A DNA stretch of 64,000 bases. It comes from Nocardioides pantholopis. Lineage in GTDB: Bacteria; Actinomycetota; Actinomycetes; Propionibacteriales; Nocardioidaceae. Below, piece after piece: positions 45,622 through 52,513 of the stretch (position 1 is its first letter; each line of letters opens with the position of its first letter). Position numbers and translations under genes: made by a program. The stretch spans positions 2,551,501-2,615,500 of the forward strand of contig NZ_CP033324.1 in assembly GCF_003710085.1 (NCBI RefSeq). The letters run 5' to 3'. Below the pieces are notes generated by a model, which worked only from the letters and a program-made list of their open reading frames with translations, was not told where the DNA came from and did not search any database.

Positions 45622-46284
45622 TTGGCCAGCACAGGCAACCACAGCCTTGCCCTGGACGAGGCACTGGACACCACTCGGACCGGAGACCTGTGGTTGTTCC
45701 GCGGCACGTCCCCGGCTGACCAGACCATCCGGGCGCTCACCAACGCCCCTGTCAACCACGTGGGGATGACGATTGTTCTCGACGACCTGCCGCCGCTCAT
45801 GTGGCATGCCGAGCTCGGACAGGGACTCGTGGACGTGTGGACAGGGACCCACCACCGCGGGGCGCAGCTGCACGACGCCAGCCAGGCAGTGCTGCAGTGG
45901 ACGGGCCGGTACCAACAGCACGCGTGGCTGCGACAGCTCCACTCCCCCGTCACCCGTGCGCAGGAGGACGCCGCCCTGCGGACCGTTGCCCAGATGGCGG
46001 GCACCCCGTTCCCGGCCACGGCGTCGCTGGCTGCCCGGTGGCTGCGCGGCCGATTGCGGCGACCTGCCGGCATCGAGGAGACCTACTGCGCCGAGGTCGT
46101 GGCAGCGACCTACACCGCGATGGGTCTGCTGGACGGCAGCCGGCCGTCGAACTACTACGACCCGGGCAAGTTCTGGTCCGGCGACCACCTCGACCTGTGC
46201 GATGACGCCCGGCTCGGCGACGAGATCACCATCGAGCTGCCGCGTGCCGGGTCTGATGGAGGCGCTCATTCCACCGAAGGATGA
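45622..46284 (+). CDS. YiiX-like permuted NlpC/P60 (papain-fold) protein
   Basis: 220 residues if the TTG at 45622 is the start (AGGAG about 11 bases upstream; no better start in frame). The circularly permuted papain order is visible: GDLWLFRGT, then the likely catalytic His in APVNHVGMTIV, HAELGQGLVDVW, and the Cys at the C-terminal side in IEETYCAEVVAATYTAMGLL. Such proteins hydrolyse amide or ester bonds of peptidoglycan or lipids. No signal peptide. The open frame upstream to 45217 is antisense to the small membrane protein. Confidence 0.7.
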   Translation: MASTGNHSLALDEALDTTRTGDLWLFRGTSPADQTIRALTNAPVNHVGMTIVLDDLPPLMWHAELGQGLVDVWTGTHHRGAQLHDASQAVLQWTGRYQQHAWLRQLHSPVTRAQEDAALRTVAQMAGTPFPATASLAARWLRGRLRRPAGIEETYCAEVVAATYTAMGLLDGSRPSNYYDPGKFWSGDHLDLCDDARLGDEITIELPRAGSDGGAHSTEG

Positions 46285-46289
46285 GAGTC

Positions 46290-46487
46290 ATGGCAGCACC
46301 CAGGAAGTACGCCGACGAGTTCAGCAACGGGAAGACCCCGCACCCGAGGGCCGGGGTGCCACGGCCCGGGCGACCCATCGTCCGTCGTACGCCTTGGTCG
46401 CCACCCGCGGAGCGTAGTGCAGATGTCCTCCAGGGCCGGGGACTCTGCGCCCCGCCCGGTGCCCACTTCCGGCCTGTCCGCCGATGA
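46290..46487 (+). pseudogene. Short ORF, possible IS3-type OrfA N-terminal remnant
   Basis: 65 residues. Only the start (MAAPRKYADEF) resembles the N-terminus of IS3-family OrfA transposases (often M-x-A-P-R-K-Y-P-x-E). The rest is Pro/Arg-rich and unlike a transposase. It has a good GAAGGATGAG leader and starts 5 bases after the preceding stop. It may equally be a meaningless ORF. Confidence 0.3.
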
Positions 46488-46516
46488 ATCCCCCGGCACC
46501 TCGGGGTCTCACCGAC

Positions 46517-47347
46517 ATGGCGACGTTCGCACTCGTGCACGGCTCGGGCGATGGCGGCTGGGCCTGGCACCTCGTCCAGCAGGCGCTCAGGGAGCGCGGC
46601 CATGACGCGGTCGCGCCGGACCTGCCGACGGACCGCGAGGACGCGACCTGGGAGGACTGCGCCGAGGCCATCGTGCGCGCGGTCGGAAGCGGCCGCGACG
46701 TGGTGCTGGTGGGGCACTCCTCAGGCGGTTTCGTCCTGCCACTCGCGGCCGAGCGGGTGGCCCCGGTGCTGCAGGTCTTCGTGGCGGCGATGGTGCCCGA
46801 GCCTGGCGAGACCCCGGCGGACTGGTTCGAGAACGTCGGGTGGTCCGCAGCGGTGGAGGAAGCGGCCGGGCGCGACGACGGCCTCACCGGCAGTCCCGAT
46901 CCGATGGTCGCCTTCTACCACGACGTCCCCGTCGACCTCGCGACCCAGGCGATGGCGCGGGAGCGACCCACCAGCGAGAGGCTCGGGAGCACCCCCAGTC
47001 CCCCAGCGGCGCGGCCGACCGGCGAGGTGCGGTACCTGGTGACGAGCCACGACCGCTTCATCCCTCCCGAGGTCCAGCGGCGAGTCGCCGCCGAGCGTCT
47101 CGGCCTCGTGGCGCCCGACGAGATCGCCAGCGGGCACTGCGTCAACCTGAGCCGTCCCGACGACGTGGCCGGATACCTCGTCCGGCTGGCCGAGGAGACC
47201 TCACCGCCTGCCACCCCCCGGAGCACCGGCCCGAGTCAGACCAGGCTGGCGAGAAGCTCCCGCACCCGCCGATCGATCTCGTCACGGATCTCGCGGACGG
47301 CGTCCGGCCCCTGGCCCGAGGGGTCGGGCAGTGCCCAGTCCTCGTAG
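46517..47347 (+). CDS. Alpha/beta hydrolase (EstC-like), tail runs into arsC
   Basis: 276 residues. FALVHGSGDGGWAWHLVQQAL is the oxyanion-hole region, VGHSSGGFVLPLAA the nucleophile elbow, and the acid and base lie in TSHDRFIPPEV and ASGHCVNLSRPDDVA. This is the EstC/salicylate-esterase-like branch. Natural homology seems to stop near residue 235; the last 40 residues are Ser/Arg-rich and antisense to the end of arsC, as if the original stop had been lost when the neighbouring cluster arrived (inference). Confidence 0.82.
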   Translation: MATFALVHGSGDGGWAWHLVQQALRERGHDAVAPDLPTDREDATWEDCAEAIVRAVGSGRDVVLVGHSSGGFVLPLAAERVAPVLQVFVAAMVPEPGETPADWFENVGWSAAVEEAAGRDDGLTGSPDPMVAFYHDVPVDLATQAMARERPTSERLGSTPSPPAARPTGEVRYLVTSHDRFIPPEVQRRVAAERLGLVAPDEIASGHCVNLSRPDDVAGYLVRLAEETSPPATPRSTGPSQTRLARSSRTRRSISSRISRTASGPWPEGSGSAQSS

Positions 47348-47634
47348 CGCTTCCCGGGAAAGATGGGGCAGGCATCGCCGCAGCCCATGGTGACGACGAC
47401 GTCCGAGGCCGCCACGTCCTCGGTCAGGAGCTTCCTGGGGAGCTCTCGGGAGATGTCGATGCCGAGCTCGGCCATCACCGCGACGACCGCCCGGTTGACC
47501 GAGTCGGCGGGTTCGGAGCCGGCCGAGCGGACGCGGACCCGACCCGCGGCGTGATGGTCCAGGAGCGCGGCGGCCATCTGGGAGCGGCCCTGGTTGTGGA
47601 CGCAGACGAAGAGGACCTCGGGGGTGCCGGTCAT
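47236..47634 (-). CDS. arsC: Arsenate reductase, low-molecular-weight phosphatase type
   Basis: 132 residues. The P-loop VCVHNQGRSQMAAALL carries the nucleophilic Cys; the second redox cysteines are in MGCGDACPIFPGKRYEDWALPDP, with the acid Asp in DP. The family reduces arsenate to arsenite with thioredoxin or, in actinobacteria, mycothiol/mycoredoxin. ATG at 47634 overlaps the acr3 stop (ATGA). It is the third gene of arsR-acr3-arsC. Confidence 0.93.
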   Translation of the reverse strand: MTGTPEVLFVCVHNQGRSQMAAALLDHHAAGRVRVRSAGSEPADSVNRAVVAVMAELGIDISRELPRKLLTEDVAASDVVVTMGCGDACPIFPGKRYEDWALPDPSGQGPDAVREIRDEIDRRVRELLASLV

Positions 47635-48761
47635 CGGGAGGCCCCGGCGTGCGAGGGCGAGGCCGACGGATAGAAGCGGCGCCGGGCCCAGAGCGCGACG
47701 TACACCAGGCCGACCAGGACCGGGACCTCGATGAGGGGGCCCACGACTCCGGCGAGCGCCTCGCCGGAGGTGACCCCGAAGACGCCGATCGCGACCGCGA
47801 TCGCGAGCTCGAAGTTGTTGCCGGCGGCGGTGAAGGCGAGCGCGGTCGTCCGCCGGTACGTCATCCGCAGCCGGTAGCCGAGGAGGAACGACCCGCCCCA
47901 CATGATCGCGAAGTAGGCGAGCAGTGGCAGGGCGATCCGGGCGACGTCGAGTGGCTTGCTGGTGATCGTGTCGCCCTGGAGCGCGAACAGGATGACGATC
48001 GTGAACAGCAGCCCGTACAGCGCCGTCGGGCCGATCCGCGGCAGGAAGCGGGACTCGTACCACTCCCGACCCCGCGCCCGCTCCCCGAGCGTGCGGGTGA
48101 GGAAGCCCGCGAGCAGCGGGATGCCCAGGAAGACCAGGACGCTCGCGGCGATGCTCCACACCGAGACCTCGAGCCCGGTCTGGTCGAGGCCGAGCCAGCC
48201 GGGGAGCAGCTCGAGGTAGAAGTAGCCGAGCCCCGCGAACGCGACGATCTGGAAGACCGCGTTGAGCGCGACCAGGATCGCGGCCGCCTCGCCGTCCCCG
48301 CAGGCGAGGTCGTTCCAGATCAGCACCATCGCGATGCAGCGGGCGAGCCCGACGATGATCAGCCCGGTGCGGTACTCGGGCAGGTCCGGCAGCAGCAGCC
48401 AGGCCAGCGCGAACATCAGCGCCGGGCCGAGGATCCAGTTCAGGACGATCGAGGAGACCAAGAGCCTGCGGTCGCCGGTGACGTGGCCGAGCTCGTCGTA
48501 GCGGACCTTGGCCAGGACCGGGTACATCATCACCAGCAGCCCGATCGCGATCGGCAGCGAGACGGACCCGACCTCGACCTTCGACAGCGCGTCGTCGAGC
48601 CCCTCGACGGTCCGGCCGAGCACCAGGCCGGCCACCATCGCCGCGAGGATCCAGACCGGGAGGAACCGGTCCAGCACCGAGAGCCGCTGGAGTACGGCGG
48701 CGTCCTCCCCCGCCACTGCCGACTCAGGGGTGCCAGCGCGCTCCTGGGAGAGGTCGCTCAT
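47631..48761 (-). CDS. acr3: Arsenite efflux permease, ACR3 family
   Basis: 376 residues, ten hydrophobic segments. Family landmarks are IGLLVMMYPVLAKVRYDEL, VLNWILGPALMFALAWL, the arsenite-coordinating Cys in VGLARCIAMVLIWNDLACGD, and AFTAAGNNFELAIAVAIGVFG. It exports arsenite, the product of arsenate reduction by the next gene. The start overlaps the arsR stop and the stop overlaps the arsC start, each by 4 bp. Confidence 0.95.
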   Translation of the reverse strand: MSDLSQERAGTPESAVAGEDAAVLQRLSVLDRFLPVWILAAMVAGLVLGRTVEGLDDALSKVEVGSVSLPIAIGLLVMMYPVLAKVRYDELGHVTGDRRLLVSSIVLNWILGPALMFALAWLLLPDLPEYRTGLIIVGLARCIAMVLIWNDLACGDGEAAAILVALNAVFQIVAFAGLGYFYLELLPGWLGLDQTGLEVSVWSIAASVLVFLGIPLLAGFLTRTLGERARGREWYESRFLPRIGPTALYGLLFTIVILFALQGDTITSKPLDVARIALPLLAYFAIMWGGSFLLGYRLRMTYRRTTALAFTAAGNNFELAIAVAIGVFGVTSGEALAGVVGPLIEVPVLVGLVYVALWARRRFYPSASPSHAGASR

Positions 48762-49222
48762 GCTCCGGCGCCCACGGGCTGCGCGCTCGGGGGCAGCGCG
48801 AGGCCGGCGGTCGTGAACCCGGCGGTCGTGAACCCGGCGGTCGTGAACAGCGTGGCCATCGCCTGCATCGCCGCCGGCCGGGCCTGGTAGTAGACCCAGA
48901 TGCCGCGCTTCTCCCGGTCCAGCAGCCCGGCCTCGTGCAGGACCTTGAGGTGGTGGCTGATCGTCGGCTGGGACAGGTCGAACGCAGGCAGCAGATCGCA
49001 CACGCACGCCTCGGCGTCCTCGTGCGAGAGCACCATCGACATCAGCCGCAGCCGCACCGGGTCGGCGAGCGCCTTGAGCAGCGGCGCCACCTGGGCTGCC
49101 TGCTCGGCCGTCATCGGCTCGCGCGACAGCGGCGTACAGCACGCCAGCGCGCTCTCGGAAACGGCTTCGGAAACGGCCTCGGGAGCGTCGGACGAACCAC
49201 GAACGGTTCCAGACATCGACAT
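48758..49222 (-). CDS. arsR: ArsR/SmtB-type arsenic-responsive repressor
   Basis: 154 residues. The winged helix has LLKALADPVRLRLMSMVLSH, the metal-sensing C-x-C in ACVCDLLPAF, and the recognition helix LSQPTISHHLKVLHEAGLL. An extra CC lies near residue 28. The C-terminus carries three copies of F-T-T-A-G, encoded by 15-bp tandem repeats. Arsenite binding releases the protein from DNA. ATG at 49222 or 49216 lies inside the first of three dyads upstream. Confidence 0.94.
   Translation of the reverse strand: MSMSGTVRGSSDAPEAVSEAVSESALACCTPLSREPMTAEQAAQVAPLLKALADPVRLRLMSMVLSHEDAEACVCDLLPAFDLSQPTISHHLKVLHEAGLLDREKRGIWVYYQARPAAMQAMATLFTTAGFTTAGFTTAGLALPPSAQPVGAGA
48806..48849. repeat. 15-bp tandem repeat inside arsR
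   Basis: GGCGGTCGTGAACCC occurs twice in full and a third time as GGCGGTCGTGAAC. In the minus-strand protein it encodes the repeated F-T-T-A-G. The number of copies may vary between strains. Confidence 0.85.
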
Positions 49223-49282
49223 GCGTCAATAGTGACACACGTCGATCTCTTGGTTATGGTCAGCACATCGACGACTGTCGAT
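49215..49282. promoter_or_regulatory. Three ArsR-type operator dyads between arsR and arsO
   Basis: Three 16-bp sites share a 6-4-6 layout: ATCGAC-ATGC-GTCAAT (49215), AGTGAC-ACAC-GTCGAT (49231) and ATCGAC-GACT-GTCGAT (49267). The third is a perfect dyad. The first overlaps the arsR start codon; the third lies 59 bp before arsO. This matches the ATTGAC/GTCAAT style of ArsR sites and would control both transcripts. Confidence 0.7.
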
Positions 49283-49340
49283 GAGTAGGGCTCGCTCCTC
49301 GATGTCCGCGAGCCCCGTCCTGCGTTCGAAAGAGGCCACC

Positions 49341-50711
49341 ATGCCGAGCGACAACCTGCCCCTCGTGATCGTCGGAGCCGGGCCCATCGGGCTCGCCGCC
49401 GCCGCCCACGCCCGGTCCCGCGGCCTGACCAGCATCGTCCTGGAGGCCGGGCCGACCGCCGGCGCCGCCGTGCGCGAGTGGGGCCACGTCCGGCTGTTCT
49501 CCGCCTGGTCCGAGCTCGTCGACCCCGCCGCGGCCGAGCTCCTCGCCGCCGCCGGCTGGACGGCGCCCGACCCGCAGTCCTACCCGACCGGTCGGGCCTG
49601 GGCCGAGCAGTACCTCGCTCCGCTCGCCGAGGCGCTCGCCGCGACCGACGAGGTCGAGATCCGGTACGGGCACCGCGTGGTGGGTCTGGCGAAGCGCGGC
49701 CGGGACCGGATGGTCGACTCCGGCCGGGAGGACAGCCCGTTCGCCGTCCACGTGCAGACGGCCCGGGGCCGGATCCGGATGGAGGCGGCGGCGGTCATCG
49801 ACGCCTCCGGCACCTGGGGCACCCCGAGCCCGCTGGGCGGGGACGGCCTTCCGGCCATCGGCGAGGACACCCACGCCTACCGGATCCGCTACGGCATCCC
49901 CGACCTCACCGACCCCGCGACCGCCGCGCGGTACGCCGGCAAGCACGTCGCGGTCGCGGGCACCGGCGCGTCGGCGCAGAACACCCTCGTCGGGCTCGCC
50001 GCCCTGGCCGAGGACCACCCCGGCACCCGCATCTCCTGGCTGGTACGCCGCGCCGCGACCGGCGACGCGTTCGGCGGCGGCGACAACGACCAGCTGGAGG
50101 CCCGCGGCGCCCTCGGCGACCGAGCCCGGTCCGCCGTCGAGTCCGGCCACGTCGAGGTCGTCACGTCCTTCCGCACCGCGGACGTCACCGACGCCCCGGC
50201 CCAGGACGGCACGCTCGTCCTCACCAGCGTCGACGGCACGGCCCTCGACGCCGTCGACGAGGTCATCGTCGTCACCGGATTCCGGCCCGACCTGTCGTTC
50301 CTCTCCGAGGTGCGTCTCGACCTGGACCCGGTCCTGTCCGCCCCGACCCGGCTGGCGCCCCTCATCGACCCGAACGTCCACTCCTGCGGCACTGTCTACC
50401 CGCACGGCGCCGGCGAGCTCGCCCAGCCCGAGCCGGGCCTCTACCTGGTCGGGATGAAGTCCTACGGACGAGCGCCCTCGTTCCTGGCACTGACCGGCTT
50501 CGAGCAGACCCGCAGCGTCGTCGCGGCCATCGCCGGAGACCACGAGGCCGCGGCACGCGTCGAGCTCGTGCTGCCGGAGTCCGGTGTCTGCGGCGGGTCC
50601 GGCAGCTTCGACGAGCAGCCGGCCGACGCGGCGGACGGGAGCGGCGGTGGCTGCTGCGGGCCGGCCGAGCCGCAGCTGATCACGCTCGGCACCTCCGGCG
50701 CTCCGTCCTAG
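49341..50711 (+). CDS. arsO: Flavin-dependent monooxygenase-like protein of ars clusters (ArsO)
   Basis: 456 residues. An N-terminal FAD motif (LVIVGAGPIGLAAAAHARSRG) and a second nucleotide motif (VAVAGTGASAQNTLVGLAAL) place it with flavin-binding monooxygenases. ATGs in EWGHVRLFSAW and VTGFRPDLSFLSEV are family features. The C-terminus adds VCGGSGSF and GGGCCGPAEP, a Cys-rich tail that could bind arsenite (inference). Genes of this kind, named arsO, occur in Streptomyces arsenic clusters. ATG at 49341 has AAAGAGG upstream. Divergent from arsR. Confidence 0.8.
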   Translation: MPSDNLPLVIVGAGPIGLAAAAHARSRGLTSIVLEAGPTAGAAVREWGHVRLFSAWSELVDPAAAELLAAAGWTAPDPQSYPTGRAWAEQYLAPLAEALAATDEVEIRYGHRVVGLAKRGRDRMVDSGREDSPFAVHVQTARGRIRMEAAAVIDASGTWGTPSPLGGDGLPAIGEDTHAYRIRYGIPDLTDPATAARYAGKHVAVAGTGASAQNTLVGLAALAEDHPGTRISWLVRRAATGDAFGGGDNDQLEARGALGDRARSAVESGHVEVVTSFRTADVTDAPAQDGTLVLTSVDGTALDAVDEVIVVTGFRPDLSFLSEVRLDLDPVLSAPTRLAPLIDPNVHSCGTVYPHGAGELAQPEPGLYLVGMKSYGRAPSFLALTGFEQTRSVVAAIAGDHEAAARVELVLPESGVCGGSGSFDEQPADAADGSGGGCCGPAEPQLITLGTSGAPS

Positions 50712-50762
50712 GCGCCGACTAATTCGGTGGGCACAGCCCGTCTCGCCGAGCAGGCTGCCACC

Positions 50763-51235
50763 ATGACCAGCAGCGATCTGTGGGACGCCGAGACGGCCCA
50801 GGCGTACGACGAGAGCTCGGCCTTCATGTTCGCCCCGGACGTCCTGGAGCCGGCACTCCGCTTCTGGCCGATCTGGCCGGCGACGGCCCGGCCCTGGAAT
50901 TCGCGATCGGCACGGGACGGGTGGCCGTGCCGCTGGCCGAGCGGGGCGTAGCGGTGAGCGGCATCGAGCTCTCGCAGCCGATGGCCGACGAGCTCCGCAC
51001 GAAGCGGACCGACATCCCGGTCGTGGTCGGCGACATGGCCACGACCGCGGTCCCGGGGCGGTTCTCGCTCGTCTACCTGGTCTGGAACACCATCGGGAAC
51101 CTCCGGACCCAGCCCGAGCAGGTCGCCTGCTTCCGCAATGCAGCCCGCCACCTGGCACCTGCCGGGAGGTTCGTCTCGGTCTGGCGCAAGCCGGATCGGG
51201 CGGACCACGAGCGGGACGAGGCCGATCCGCGCTGA
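50763..51235 (+). pseudogene. Frameshifted, truncated SAM-dependent methyltransferase
   Basis: The first frame gives SSDLWDAETAQAYDESSAFMFAPDVLEPALRF; homology then jumps to a second frame at about 50863 (LADLAGDGPALEFAIGTGRVAVPLAERG, then VVVGDMATTAVPGRFSLVYLVWNTIGNL). One C seems missing in the run TTCTGG. Motif I and the N-T-I-x-N-L segment mark a class I methyltransferase. The C-terminal third is also lost, so the gene is probably dead, unless a sequencing error explains the shift. Confidence 0.85.
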
Positions 51236-51262
51236 GCCCGGGCCCGGCACCGAGGCCAGCCC

Positions 51263-51838
51263 CTAGGGGCGCTCAGACGCGCGGCCGGCGCGGCCCCTGA
51301 TCTCGGCGATCACGTCCGTCTTGGCGTCGGCGTACGCGTTCATGTCGGGCCAGTCCCGCTCGACCAGGGCGCGCTTGGTCCGCTCGTACAACCCGCGGTC
51401 TCCCTCGTCGCGGCGCAGGCGGTCCCGAAAGACCAGATAGTCCTCCGCTGCACTGTCGCCCGTCTGGAGGATGTGGACGTGGACGTCCAGCTCGGGGGTG
51501 CGGACCAGCCGGTGGCCAGGCTCGCGCACCCGCAGGACGTACCCGGCGGCGATCAACGGGTCGAGGTAGTCCTCCTCGGCGGTGATGTCACCGACGGTGA
51601 CGAGGATGTCGATGATCGGCTTCGCGGCCAGGCCAGGCACCGAGGTCGACCCGATGTGCTCGAGCTGCCGAGCCGTCGCGCCCAGGGCCGCGCGGATTCG
51701 TGACGCGTGCTCCCGATAGCTGACCGGCCAGCTCGCGTCGTACTCCGCGATGACGAGGTCGCGCTTCTCGACCCCGCCGACGATCTCGATCCCCGTGACG
51801 TCGGGTCGCCTGGGAGTGGGATCACGGCGGGGAGGCAT
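51263..51838 (-). CDS. GrpB-family nucleotidyltransferase-like protein
   Basis: 191 residues. EYDASWPVSYREHASRIRAALG, QLEHIGSTSVPGLAAKPIIDILVTV and HVHILQTGDSAAEDYLVFRDRLR are the GrpB signatures; the H-x-G-S-T-S-x-x-G-x-x-x-K-P-x-I-D region is the nucleotidyltransferase core. The cellular role is unknown. The start at 51838 has an extended basic leader; no operon partner. Confidence 0.88.
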   Translation of the reverse strand: MPPRRDPTPRRPDVTGIEIVGGVEKRDLVIAEYDASWPVSYREHASRIRAALGATARQLEHIGSTSVPGLAAKPIIDILVTVGDITAEEDYLDPLIAAGYVLRVREPGHRLVRTPELDVHVHILQTGDSAAEDYLVFRDRLRRDEGDRGLYERTKRALVERDWPDMNAYADAKTDVIAEIRGRAGRASERP

Positions 51839-51867
51839 CGGGGCAACGTACGAATCCGCCGCGTGCA

Positions 51868-52020
51868 GGTCAACTCACGCCGCCCGGCGAAGCGGATGTC
51901 GCCGTTCGGCATCCGGGCGTGGAGGTAGCGGTCGTCGTGGATCAGATGGTGGTGCCGGGAGCAGAGCAGGACGCCGTCGGCGAGGGCCTTGCGCTTGCCT
52001 TCGCCGTCGAGTGCTTGACC
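51868..52020 (-). pseudogene. C-terminal remnant of a DUF222/HNH endonuclease (13E12 type)
   Basis: On the minus strand this reads ALADGVLLCSRHHHLIHDDR, then YLHARMPNGDIRFAGRREL. That is the end of an HNH domain (C-x2-H-H-x2-H) plus the usual tail of actinobacterial 13E12 repeat proteins. The N-terminal 300 or so residues are absent. Only this 50-residue piece survives. Confidence 0.8.
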
Positions 52021-52045
52021 TCAACAAGACTTGAGGTCCTACCGT
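52015..52045 (+). promoter_or_regulatory. SoxR-type promoter with perfect dyad
   Basis: GACCTCAA-CAAGAC-TTGAGGTC (52017-52038) is a perfect 8-bp dyad matching the SoxR box CCTCAA-N6-TTGAGG. It sits in the 19-bp spacer between TTGACC (52015-52020) and TACCGT (52040-52045), the long spacer typical of MerR-family activated promoters. It points to the ORF at 52106. Confidence 0.8.
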
Positions 52046-52105
52046 CGTCGCAACGCCTGCCGATCGCGCCGGCACCGGCGCTGAGACACCAGGAAGGGAT
52101 ACGCC

Positions 52106-52452
52106 ATGACGGGAGAGCAGGGGCCCGACGCCGAGCCGAGAAGGGGGAAAACCAGCCCCGGCTCTGGTCGCTGCGCCATCTCTCGGCGAACGACATCTCC
52201 CCCGACGGCGCGGCGATGACCGTGCCCGAGATGCGGGAGGCCACGTTGTCCTACCTCCGCCCGGAGGACGACCTGACGGCGGAGGCCGAAGTGCTCGTGG
52301 GGCGTGGCTGGCTGACCCGTCACGTCGAGCAGCGCCAGCGGCTCGCCGATGCAGGCGAGCGGGCCCCGTCGACCTCGCGCATGCACCCGCACCATCCCGA
52401 GGCCCGCGATCCTGTTCAAGCTCGAGCTGACCCGGGGTGCCGAGGCTCCTGA
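52106..52452 (+). pseudogene. Unrecognised ORF downstream of SoxR box, apparently frameshifted
   Basis: The ATG at 52106 has a strong AGGAAGGGAT site, but its frame ends after about 38 codons. A second frame, entered near 52140 around GGGGGAAAA, gives a plausible protein (WSLRHLSANDISPDGAAM, then MREATLSYLRPEDDLTAEAEVL) to 52452. I do not recognise the family. A single-base slip in the homopolymer would explain it. Confidence 0.4.
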
Positions 52453-52500
52453 CCCACGGGACCGCGTCATCAGCATTACGTCCGCGGCCCGGCCAGCGGG

Positions 52501-52513
52501 TAGGTTGCGCGGG
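52501..52513 (+). promoter_or_regulatory. -10 element of a probable leaderless prfC transcript
   Basis: TAGGTT at 52501-52506 lies 6 bases before the GTG at 52513, which has no ribosome binding site. Transcription would start at or next to the start codon. Confidence 0.5.
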
